Part shown: piece after piece, positions 25,426 through 33,080 of the stretch | Layout of the letters: each line of letters opens with the position of its first letter | Position numbering within the stretch: the first letter of the stretch is position 1 | Notes under the pieces: generated by a model | Databases searched by the model: none | What the model saw: only the letters and a program-made list of their open reading frames with translations | What the model was told of the DNA's origin: nothing | DNA from: JAGQVA01 sp033764335 | GTDB taxonomy: Bacteria; Bacteroidota; Bacteroidia; J057 | Direction of reading: 5' to 3' | Assembly (NCBI GenBank): GCA_033764335.1 | Contig: JANRJC010000010.1 | Span: 1-64,000 of the forward strand | Length of the DNA: 64,000 bases | Translations under genes and position numbers: made by a program

Positions 25426-27735
25426 CTAAGGAGTCCTGACGGGCCGGAACCCCAAGTCGTGGCTGCGGTTGTCGGGCGCGCCGCTGCTGCGGAACGAAAC
25501 GCGGCAGCTCTCCGCGACGGAGTCCCAACCGCCCCCGCGGTTCACCCGGTTCGTGCCTTTTTCAGGGCCTGTTGGATTGGATATATCCGAAGAGGGGTAA
25601 TCCCCATACCAATCCGAACACCATTCCCATACGTTCCCGCTCATATCGTATAAACCTAGTCGGTTGGGTTTTTTCTGACCTACCGGATGTGTCTGATTAT
25701 TCGAATTAGCATTGTACCACACATACTCACCCAGGCTTTTCTCCTCATCCGTGCCCGCATAGATCGTACGCGGCCCAGTGCCTCCCCCCGCTGCATACTC
25801 CCACTCCGCCTCCGTCGGCAACCGCCATTTCTGGCCTGTCTGTTCGCTCAGCCAGTCGCAGTACGCTTTGGCATCGTTCCAACTTACGTGAATCACCGGA
25901 TGGTTGTACTTACTCTCGGGACGTATATTCCCGCTCTCGTCATACCGCCAGTTTACTCCATTTTTTTCCACATGCGATGACCCATTCCAGATATAACTCT
26001 TGCCCATCTTATCCGCATCTGTCAGGTATAAGGTTACAGTTATAAAACAGGAAAACTCTGCCACGGTCACCGCTGTCTTCCCCAGCACAAAGTCGCTCAC
26101 CGTGACTTTGTGTAGCGGTTTTTCATTCGACGCACCTAAATTACTCCCCATAATAAACGTCCCGCCCTTGATCGGAATCATTTCAGGTAGGATGATTTTG
26201 CCGCCTTTCACTTCGATAGAGGGGACCGCAGGTTTGGGGGCAGATTCAGCTTCTTTTAACTTTTTCTCCAGGGCAGCGATTTTTTCGGTAAGGGTTTGAA
26301 GTGACAGTTTATTTTGAGTACCCGCTTTCTGGGCTTCCGATTCTGCTTTTTTCAGTTTTTCGAGGAGTTGTGCATTTTCCCGGGCAAAGGTGTCTCTTTC
26401 CGACTCGGCAGTTTTTACGGCCTTTAGCAATAAATTTTTTGATTCTTCCAGGCTTTTTTCTTTTGCAGGGAAGGCCGCTATTTTTTGTTCGAAAATTTCT
26501 TTTTCTGCTGCCCACTTCTGCGTCTGAATATCTAAGGTTATGCCCGCCTCCTCAGCTTCCGATTCTGCTTTTTTCAGTTTTTCGAGGAGTTGTGCATTTT
26601 CCCGGGCAAAGGTGTCTCTTTCCGACTCGGCTTTGCGCAGGCGGCTTTGCCATAAAGCCAGGTCTTCGGTCTGTTCCGATTTTTCTTCTGATTGTTTTTC
26701 GATCCAGGTTTCCAGAGCTTTTAGCGCTTTCTCCGGGCGGCCGTTTTTGCTGTGCAGATACCGCGAAAGGAAGGCCAGGCAGGTTTCTCCGTCCGGTTTA
26801 TTTTCCAACCGATTCCAGAAAAGGGTTTCAAGGTTTTCGTGGGCAAAATGGAGTTTTTTGTGCGTGCGGAGTTCGGCGGTGTTGTCTTCGATAAACCGCT
26901 CCAAATCCTCCGGATTGCCCGCTTCGATGCGCCGGTTGAGTTCGTGGAGGAGGTTGAGGCGGGGGTAAATAGAAAATTCGCCATTTTTATGGTCGGGAAT
27001 CCCCAAAGGTGCGAAAATGGGGGTCTGTGAAACACGATTCTGATCAAAATATTTCTGAATATGGTCTTTGAGATGCCAGAGTTGAATTGCGTTTCCCCGT
27101 TTTTCTTTCAAAAAATCGAGCATAGCCTGGGCAAAAGGACTATGTTCTCCTGATTGCCCATCGGAAGACGGTTCGTCCGACAAACCGGAAGCTAATACAT
27201 AACGGGATCGAGTATTTTCTAGCCGACGGGAACTGCGCATTTCGGTCTCATTTAACAACGAACCGGAAAAACAACTGTCCGTAATGATCAGCGTATGGTG
27301 GGATTTGATAGGTTTTATATACGATACGAGTTCAGCATTGGAAAAATAAGTGCTGAGATCCTTACCTTCTGCCTCGTGTAAAGCCCAGTATCCCACACCC
27401 ATTATTTCTTTCCATTCCCCATGTCCGGCGAAATAAATAATCAGGTTGTCCTGATATTCTTTTTCGGCAAATTTATAGGTCAGGGTATCAAACGTTTTTA
27501 TCAGTTGGGAGCGTGTTGCGTCCTTATTATACAACGGCGGGGCAAAATCGGGAATGTCGCATGCATAGTCCGTCGTAAGCACACGAGCGACTTCCTGTGC
27601 ATCGCGAACAGCATTGTTAAGCGGTTTTAAATGCTTATACTCATCTATCCCAATCACCAGCAGGTGGTTGCGGCGGGAAACGGCGGGGTTTTCCGTCGGG
27701 GGGATTTTCAGGCTTCCTCTTGTGTCGGTATCCAT
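25426..27735 (-). CDS. Caspase - coiled coil - FGE-sulfatase protein, putative DGR target
   Basis: A 769-residue soluble protein. Residues ~20-250 form a caspase (C14) domain with His105 (FAGHGEW) and Cys155 (TDSCFSG). Residues ~330-500 form a charged coiled coil with an exact internal duplication. Residues ~515-769 are an FGE-sulfatase domain of C-type-lectin fold: IPIKGGTFIMGSN, NHPVIHVSWNDAKAYCDWLSE, WRLPTEAEWEYAA, GLYDMSGNVWEWCSDWY, RVNRGGGW. The C-terminal ~35 codons have the form of a DGR variable region. The expected logic is that the diversified lectin face binds a ligand and the caspase is activated; the diversified-receptor role is inference. The gene stands alone between two copies of a 195-bp repeat. 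Confidence 0.88.
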   Translation of the reverse strand: MDTDTRGSLKIPPTENPAVSRRNHLLVIGIDEYKHLKPLNNAVRDAQEVARVLTTDYACDIPDFAPPLYNKDATRSQLIKTFDTLTYKFAEKEYQDNLIIYFAGHGEWKEIMGVGYWALHEAEGKDLSTYFSNAELVSYIKPIKSHHTLIITDSCFSGSLLNETEMRSSRRLENTRSRYVLASGLSDEPSSDGQSGEHSPFAQAMLDFLKEKRGNAIQLWHLKDHIQKYFDQNRVSQTPIFAPLGIPDHKNGEFSIYPRLNLLHELNRRIEAGNPEDLERFIEDNTAELRTHKKLHFAHENLETLFWNRLENKPDGETCLAFLSRYLHSKNGRPEKALKALETWIEKQSEEKSEQTEDLALWQSRLRKAESERDTFARENAQLLEKLKKAESEAEEAGITLDIQTQKWAAEKEIFEQKIAAFPAKEKSLEESKNLLLKAVKTAESERDTFARENAQLLEKLKKAESEAQKAGTQNKLSLQTLTEKIAALEKKLKEAESAPKPAVPSIEVKGGKIILPEMIPIKGGTFIMGSNLGASNEKPLHKVTVSDFVLGKTAVTVAEFSCFITVTLYLTDADKMGKSYIWNGSSHVEKNGVNWRYDESGNIRPESKYNHPVIHVSWNDAKAYCDWLSEQTGQKWRLPTEAEWEYAAGGGTGPRTIYAGTDEEKSLGEYVWYNANSNNQTHPVGQKKPNRLGLYDMSGNVWEWCSDWYGDYPSSDISNPTGPEKGTNRVNRGGGWDSVAESCRVSFRSSGAPDNRSHDLGFRPVRTP
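25440..25540 (-). other. Putative DGR variable region (VR) at the 3' end of the FGE domain
   Basis: Residues 737-764 follow the W-xxx-AE-x-C-RVS-x-R-xxx-APDNR-xxx-LGFR pattern known from DGR-diversified FGE/CLec proteins, where the x positions are AAC in the template. Here they are GAC TCC GTC (738-740), AGC (743), TTC (748), AGC AGC GGC (750-752) and AGC CAC GAC (758-760). All eleven end in C and each is reachable from AAC by changing only A. The block is GC-rich (CGC, CGG, GGG, GCG codons) against a moderate-GC gene. No template repeat or reverse transcriptase was seen in the window. Confidence 0.75.
26333..26409 (-). repeat. 77-bp intragenic direct repeat, copy 1
   Basis: Identical to 26555-26631. 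Both encode the coiled-coil segment AESERDTFARENAQLLEKLK and its continuation. The copies are offset by 222 bp, exactly 74 codons. Confidence 0.9.
26555..26631 (-). repeat. 77-bp intragenic direct repeat, copy 2
   Basis: Identical to 26333-26409. Recombination between the copies would remove or add 74 codons without changing frame. Confidence 0.9.
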
Positions 27736-27821
27736 TTACAGCGCAGGAAATTATCCGGCCATAAATTGTGGATTTTGTGGCAGATTTGCAAGCAAGCGGC
27801 AAATGATAATGAAACCGGAAA

Positions 27822-28016
27822 CGCGCCTCCGGCGCAGCACAAAAATAAAAAGAGAGAGGGAACGCAAGAAACGAGGGAATGAATTCCCGTCGCTATGGAT
27901 ACGTATGTACGTTTGTATCTTGCGTGGAGGCGAAGCCGGACTCCGGAGGAGTCGAATGTTTGTAGCCATCCAGCGCCCCCCTTAAATTTTCCCCCCTTGC
28001 GCTGCGCCGAAGGGCG
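27822..28016 (+). repeat. 195-bp dispersed repeat, right copy
   Basis: Direct copy of 24458-24652. The two copies bracket the caspase-FGE gene. The remaining stretch up to the response regulator start (28017-28301) has one more CTGCGCCGAAGG module at about 28091, a small GGCAA/TTGCC hairpin, and AT-rich leader sequence, with no gene. Confidence 0.9.
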
Positions 28017-28301
28017 TCATTTTAACCGCTATCATTATTTCCCGCCTAGCGGTAGCTAAAGCGAGAGATTTTCACGGCCACTCCCCTCGCGCTGCGCCGA
28101 AGGCAAACAAGCACCTTGCCTTTCGTCCCTAAGCCTGCGGCAGGTCTCCTCAAAAGGCCCATCCTCGCTACCGCAATTAACTACCGGAAGAAAAGTTTCC
28201 GCATTCCCAATAACACTGTTATATTTTATTACTATAAAATTTTGCACTCATTTTTAATTTGCCTCGGCTGTACCTATATTTACCGAAAAGCAACCGGGGG
28301 C

Positions 28302-29663
28302 ATGAGCAAAAAAATAAATGCGAAGATACTGGTGGTGGATGATGATGTGGATATTCTGCTGACCGCCAAAATTGTCCTTAAACAACAATTTACCGAAATC
28401 TTTACCGAAAATAATCCGCATAACCTCACTGCCCTCCTGGCCGAAAATACTTATGACCTCGTACTGCTGGACATGAATTTTACCGCCGGTTTTACCAGCG
28501 GGAAAGAGGGATTGCGCTGGCTGAAAAAAATCCGGAAAACGGTCCCCTCCACGCACGTTGTGCTGATGACGGCTTATGGGGACATAAACCTCGCCGTCAG
28601 GGGAATGAAAGAAGGGGCAACCGATTTTGTGGTCAAACCCTGGGACAATGAGGCGCTCCAGGCGACGGTGCTTTCGGCTATCCAGGAGGAACCTCCGCTG
28701 CCGGTGGCCACGCCGCTTGCGCAGGAACAAACGCCGATACCCGTCTCGCACGAAATCATTGGCCGCTCCGCAGCCATGCAGAAGGTATTCCGCACCATCG
28801 AAAAAGTAGCGGCAACCGATGCCAATATTTTACTCCTGGGGGAAAACGGAACCGGGAAAGAACTCATTGCAAGGGCCATTCACCGCCAATCGCTCCGGGC
28901 AGAAAAACCTTTTGTTCACGTGGACCTCGGCGCCATTGCCGAGACGCTGTTTGAGTCCGAACTTTTTGGCCACGTAAAAGGCGCTTTTACCGATGCTCGC
29001 CAGGACCGGGAAGGGCGTTTTGAAGCCGCCCATAGCGGCACGCTTTTTCTGGATGAAATCGGCAATCTTTCGCTGCCTTTACAGGCAAAACTGCTCACCG
29101 CGCTTCAAAGCCGCCATATCACCCGGGTGGGTGCCAACCGCGCCGTAAATACCGACGTTCGCCTCATCTGCGCTACCAATATGCCGCTCTACGAAATGGT
29201 CGAACAGAAAAAATTTCGCCAGGATTTGATCTACCGCATCAATACGGTCGAAATTACTCTGCCGCCGCTCCGGGAAAGGGTCGAAGATATTCCGCTGCTG
29301 GTCAATCATTACCTCCATCTTTTTGCCGCCAAATACCGCCGCGAAGCTCCCGAAATCCGACCGGAGTTTATTCGCAAACTTCAACAACACTCCTGGCCGG
29401 GCAATATACGCGAACTTCAACACGCCCTGGAAAGAGCCATTATCATGGAAGATTTGGAGAGCATTTTGCCGGAAGAAATTTCTCCGAATCCTTACTCCGG
29501 TGCCGAAAACCCGCCGGAAGAAGATTATAATCTGGAAGAAGTCGAAAAATCGGCCATTAAACATGCCATTTCCAAACACAACGGCAACATCAGCAAAGCT
29601 GCAAAAGAATTGGGATTGGGCCGCACGACACTCTATCGAAAAATGACTAAATACGGATTTTGA
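28302..29663 (+). CDS. NtrC-family sigma-54-dependent response regulator
   Basis: A 453-residue activator of sigma-54 promoters. The ATG at 28302 (MSKKINAKILVVDDD) opens the receiver domain; upstream in-frame starts lie in repeat or leader sequence. Receiver: acidic pocket VVDDD, phospho-acceptor Asp57 (LLDMNF), LMTAYG and VVKPWD. AAA+ domain: Walker A GENGTGKE, the sigma-54 contact loop GAFTDA (a common variant of GAFTGA), Walker B LFLDEIGN, and an arginine-finger region with ERVEDIPLL. The C-terminus is a Fis-type helix-turn-helix (NGNISKAAKELGLGRTTLYRK). It is followed 33 bp later by its likely kinase gene. Confidence 0.93.
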   Translation: MSKKINAKILVVDDDVDILLTAKIVLKQQFTEIFTENNPHNLTALLAENTYDLVLLDMNFTAGFTSGKEGLRWLKKIRKTVPSTHVVLMTAYGDINLAVRGMKEGATDFVVKPWDNEALQATVLSAIQEEPPLPVATPLAQEQTPIPVSHEIIGRSAAMQKVFRTIEKVAATDANILLLGENGTGKELIARAIHRQSLRAEKPFVHVDLGAIAETLFESELFGHVKGAFTDARQDREGRFEAAHSGTLFLDEIGNLSLPLQAKLLTALQSRHITRVGANRAVNTDVRLICATNMPLYEMVEQKKFRQDLIYRINTVEITLPPLRERVEDIPLLVNHYLHLFAAKYRREAPEIRPEFIRKLQQHSWPGNIRELQHALERAIIMEDLESILPEEISPNPYSGAENPPEEDYNLEEVEKSAIKHAISKHNGNISKAAKELGLGRTTLYRKMTKYGF

Positions 29664-29696
29664 ATTTACCGATATCCATTTTCAAGTATCCAGCCC

Positions 29697-31052
29697 ATGA
29701 TCATCAAATCCTTTCGGTTTAATATTGTCATACGGGTCATATTTCTGGCTCTGGCGGTTTTTGTATTTGAATTTGTCTGGGAACAAAACAACTGGCCCAT
29801 GACCAAACTCTTTTTTGCCGCCGCCATCGTCGGGCTGGTTTTGGAACTGATCCGCTATGTGGAAAAAACCAACCGCGACCTTCAAAATTTTTTAATGGCC
29901 ATCAAACACAAAGATTTTACCCAGACTTTTACCTCCGAAAAACGGGGAAAATCCTTTATCGGGCTTAAAGATGCCTTTAACCAGATTATCAAAGGATACC
30001 AGGACCTCCGCGCAGAAAAAGAAACCCACTATCAATACCTTCAAAATGTAATCGAACACGTCAGCGTCGCGCTGCTTTGTTACAGCAAAGAGGGAGAAAT
30101 TATGCTTATGAACCGAGCTGCCTCCGAACTCCTCGACCGGCCTTATATGAGCAATATCCGGATCCTTTCCCGGGTAAATGAAGAACTGATGAACGCCGTC
30201 AAGGAAATTGAAAGCGGGGAAAAAAAACTGGTAAAAGTCGTTATCAATGAAGAGATGAAACACCTGGCCATTCAGGCTACCGAGTTTAAACTTCAGGATA
30301 CCGGCTATAAATTAGTTTCCTTTCAGGACATACGCAGCGAACTCGATGAAAAGGAAGTAGAAACCTGGCAAAAACTCATTCGGGTGCTGACGCATGAAAT
30401 CATGAACTCCGTCACGCCGATTATTTCCCTTGCCAAAGTCGTCAACACCCTGATGACCGATGAAAAAGGTGCGCGAAAACCGCTTGCAGAGGTTGACGAA
30501 GACGATGCCGACGATATTCTCAACAGCGTACAGACCATTGAGAGCCGGAGCAAAGGGCTTTTGCATTTTGTTCACGCTTACCGAAACCTCACCCGCATTC
30601 AAAAACCCAATTTTAAAACCGTAGTCATCGGCGACATGATCCGGCGGGTAGAATCGCTGCTCAGGCCGGAGTTTGACAAGCGAAATGTGGGGCTGACAAT
30701 TACCCTGCCGGAAGCAGGGATTTCCATACAAGGAGATGCCGAATTGCTGGAACAGGTATTGATCAATCTGGTGAAAAACGCACTGGAAGCGGTCGAAGGA
30801 ATTGCTGCCCCTAAAGTAGAAATCGCCCTGTTTGGAATATCGGATCACAAGCCAATCATCCAGGTCAAAGACAATGGCCAGGGCATTGACAATGAGTATA
30901 TTGACAAAATATTCATTCCCTTTTTCACCACCAAAAAGAAAGGCTCCGGAATCGGGCTGAGTCTGTCCCTGCAGATCATGCGGATGCACAAAGGATCCAT
31001 CAATTTTCAAACCACTCCCGGAGAAGGAACCTCCTTTACACTTAATTTTTAA
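29697..31052 (+). CDS. PAS-containing sensor histidine kinase (NtrB/NtrY-like)
   Basis: A 451-residue membrane histidine kinase. Two N-terminal transmembrane helices (residues ~10-27 and ~36-53) frame a very short periplasmic loop, so it probably senses inside the cell or membrane. A PAS-like region follows (~110-215, HVSVALLCYSKEGEIMLMNRAA). The phospho-acceptor His233 lies in LTHEIMNSVTP. The ATPase domain has the N box (NLVKNALEAV), DNGQGID, FFTTKKKGSGIGLSL and HKGSINF. It is adjacent to and almost certainly phosphorylates the NtrC-type regulator upstream in the same operon. Confidence 0.93.
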   Translation: MIIKSFRFNIVIRVIFLALAVFVFEFVWEQNNWPMTKLFFAAAIVGLVLELIRYVEKTNRDLQNFLMAIKHKDFTQTFTSEKRGKSFIGLKDAFNQIIKGYQDLRAEKETHYQYLQNVIEHVSVALLCYSKEGEIMLMNRAASELLDRPYMSNIRILSRVNEELMNAVKEIESGEKKLVKVVINEEMKHLAIQATEFKLQDTGYKLVSFQDIRSELDEKEVETWQKLIRVLTHEIMNSVTPIISLAKVVNTLMTDEKGARKPLAEVDEDDADDILNSVQTIESRSKGLLHFVHAYRNLTRIQKPNFKTVVIGDMIRRVESLLRPEFDKRNVGLTITLPEAGISIQGDAELLEQVLINLVKNALEAVEGIAAPKVEIALFGISDHKPIIQVKDNGQGIDNEYIDKIFIPFFTTKKKGSGIGLSLSLQIMRMHKGSINFQTTPGEGTSFTLNF

Positions 31053-31300
31053 TTTAAAAACAATTTTAACCTCCGGTTAACATTACAGTTGGTCTGAATA
31101 TTGCCTTATTTCAAATGTTTTGGATTCCCTATCGTTTTTTTTCCTGAGATTCTTACAATAAAAGTAATCCGGGTGCTTATATACTGTTCCGAGATCATTT
31201 GGAGTCCTTTCGTTCTTTTATTAATTATACATCGTTCGATTCACCCGACGTTGGTTTTTATCCCCTTCGGAAGAAAGTCAACTCAACCGGTAATTTTGAT

Positions 31301-31915
31301 ATGACAAATAATACAGAAAAGGTTGCCCGCCAATCTCCTCTGAAAGTCCTGCTTCTTGAAAAAAATTCCACCCCTCCTGCTGAAAACGTTCTGGGAAAAA
31401 CCACTTTCCCGGTACAAATTTTTACGGTCTGCGATAAATATGAGTTCCTGACGAGCCTCATTCAGGTTGTTCCGGAAGTTATCCTTCTGAAAGATGAAGT
31501 ACCGGGTTTTTCGATCCGGGAAGCTTTTTTCCTTGCCCGGAAGACGTATCCCTCGGCTCCGGTATTTGCCATAAAGGGAGGCAATACGATCATCTCCGAA
31601 GCCCCGGGGCCGGGCATTCCTTCGGAAATCAACTGGATTTATCCCCACAATCTCCAGGGTCAGTTAAGCCAGATTCGCCTGAAAAAAGAACCGGATGCAC
31701 CGGAGCAACTGGCACATGCCCGTATCCGGGTAGTAAGGCAGATAAAATCCAATATTTCCGGTTTGGAAAATATACGCGCTTTTCTTCTGGCCAATCAATT
31801 CGGGGCGAATAGCTGGATGGAAGAAGTGAGCATGGAAATCGAACGTTCGATTGCCTATCTTTCTCAGCTCAAAGAAAACCTTCGAAGTGATCCTCACACA
31901 GAGGTAAAAGGCTGA
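31301..31915 (+). CDS. Pseudo-receiver-like hypothetical protein
   Basis: A 204-residue protein. The ATG at 31301 (MTNNTEKVARQSPLK) is preferred because the 34 codons upstream look non-coding. Residues ~15-120 resemble a CheY fold in outline (KVLLLEKN, then EVILLKDEVPGFSIREAF, then PSAPVFAIKGG). The aspartate pocket, the Thr/Ser switch and the KP motif are missing; the position of the phospho-Asp appears to be Lys. The C-terminal part is helical (AHARIRVVRQIKSN, MEEVSMEIERSIAYLSQLK). It might modulate the two-component pair upstream; this is inference. Its 3' end overlaps the convergent SIR2-like gene by 22 bp. Confidence 0.55.
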   Translation: MTNNTEKVARQSPLKVLLLEKNSTPPAENVLGKTTFPVQIFTVCDKYEFLTSLIQVVPEVILLKDEVPGFSIREAFFLARKTYPSAPVFAIKGGNTIISEAPGPGIPSEINWIYPHNLQGQLSQIRLKKEPDAPEQLAHARIRVVRQIKSNISGLENIRAFLLANQFGANSWMEEVSMEIERSIAYLSQLKENLRSDPHTEVKG

Positions 31916-32727
31916 TCTTTTTCACCGCGAAGGGTCTGAAGGAACTGGATCAATCCTTCTTTCGGGTCCGGGTTTTCAGAAACCAGTGCGGTAATTCCCC
32001 GCGTTTCCAAGACTTTTTCCTGAACGGGATTAGGCTGCACCAGCAGAATAAACGACCGGGGTTTGGCCTGCATACTGTTGGCTTTTTCCCACAGTTTGTT
32101 GAGTTTATAGAGCAAAAAACGAATATTTATATCGGTAAGACTATATCCGAGAAAAAGGATAGACCTGCCCAAAACATCTGCACGTAGTTTGATGTCGAGC
32201 GGCGTTTCGAAATCCAGCCGGTCAAAATAAGAGGATTCGGTAAGGACAATCGAAGAGTCATGGTCAAAGTCCCCGTGAAATTTTATAATCTGCGTCACCC
32301 CCTCCCGAATGTCTTTGATGTCGGAAACATCCGCGATTTTCACATACGGTTTTTTATAACTGTCGTATGCATATTCGATCCACCGGTCGTAGTTAGTGGT
32401 ATAAATAATCGGAAAATCCAGTTCGATGATCAACTGATGAATTTGGGAGGAGGCAATGTCTATTTTGGGGGAATGCCAGTTCCTGTCCATCCAACTTCGC
32501 AGCGAACCAATGCCTTTGTTGAGTTTGTAGTACTCCGCCAGCACGAGATGGTCGCCCATTTCCCGAAATCGCACCGGGTCAAAGCCCAGGTCTTCAGCCA
32601 GTTTATGAATCAATTGATTCCAGGAAGGTAGCCCCAAGTTCATCGAAACTCCCCCCCCCGCAAATAGAATGACGTTTTTGGCTTTTATCGCCTCAATCAG
32701 GTCTTTGATACTGTTGCTGATATACAT
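31894..32727 (-). CDS. SIR2-like domain protein (putative NAD-consuming enzyme)
   Basis: A 277-residue cytoplasmic protein of the SIR2_2 type. Visible NAD-site features are the first glycine-rich turn (LFAGGGVSMNLGLPSWNQL), TTNYDRWIEYA (the T-N-D motif), the catalytic-type His in IKFHGDF, and LFLGYSLTDINIR near the C-terminus. Related standalone or fused SIR2-like proteins in bacteria act as NAD hydrolases in anti-phage systems or as deacylase-like enzymes (family knowledge). No partner gene such as an Argonaute, HerA or STAND protein lies beside it, so a defence role is only possible. Confidence 0.8.
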   Translation of the reverse strand: MYISNSIKDLIEAIKAKNVILFAGGGVSMNLGLPSWNQLIHKLAEDLGFDPVRFREMGDHLVLAEYYKLNKGIGSLRSWMDRNWHSPKIDIASSQIHQLIIELDFPIIYTTNYDRWIEYAYDSYKKPYVKIADVSDIKDIREGVTQIIKFHGDFDHDSSIVLTESSYFDRLDFETPLDIKLRADVLGRSILFLGYSLTDINIRFLLYKLNKLWEKANSMQAKPRSFILLVQPNPVQEKVLETRGITALVSENPDPKEGLIQFLQTLRGEKDQPFTSV

Positions 32728-32837
32728 ACTTTATTTATCGAAAAAATATCCTTACCCCGTAGAATTACCAAAATTTTAGTAAATTTATTTCGCCGCTTCC
32801 GAATAATAATATTTGAATGATCTAATTTCTACCTTTA

Positions 32838-33062
32838 ATGAAATCAAACCAACCGATTAATCCCCTTGCGGCTTATCTTTCGGGCGAAGCCAATGAAGAA
32901 CAAATCCGACAAGTGGAAGAATGGCTCCAGGCGAATGCTGAAAATCAGGAACTGTACCAAAAACTCAGCGAAGCATGGAACGAACAACAAACCGGGGGTG
33001 ATGCACATTTTCGGATGATTTCCCCGGATCGAAACCAGGAAGGCGTTTTGGAAGAAGACTAA
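32838..33062 (+). CDS. Orphan FecR/anti-sigma N-terminal domain (DUF4880-like)
   Basis: A 74-residue protein resembling only the cytoplasmic N-terminal part of a FecR anti-sigma factor: LAAYLSGEANEEQIRQVEEW, then NQELYQKLSEAWNEQ. Full FecR proteins continue into a transmembrane helix and a periplasmic domain, but this frame stops at 33060-33062 after a polar tail. There is no ECF sigma gene beside it. It could be a truncated relic or a small free anti-sigma protein. Confidence 0.55.
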   Translation: MKSNQPINPLAAYLSGEANEEQIRQVEEWLQANAENQELYQKLSEAWNEQQTGGDAHFRMISPDRNQEGVLEED

Positions 33063-33080
33063 ATTTTTTCTCCGAAACAC

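Noticed and set aside
25310..25528. A 72-codon open frame overlapping the end of the caspase-FGE gene
   Set aside because: It is read in another frame through the GC-rich variable region and has no recognisable features.
31894..32727. Complete anti-phage system around the SIR2-like gene
   Set aside because: No partner such as Argonaute, HerA or a STAND protein is adjacent; neighbours are a pseudo-receiver, a FecR fragment and pyrC.
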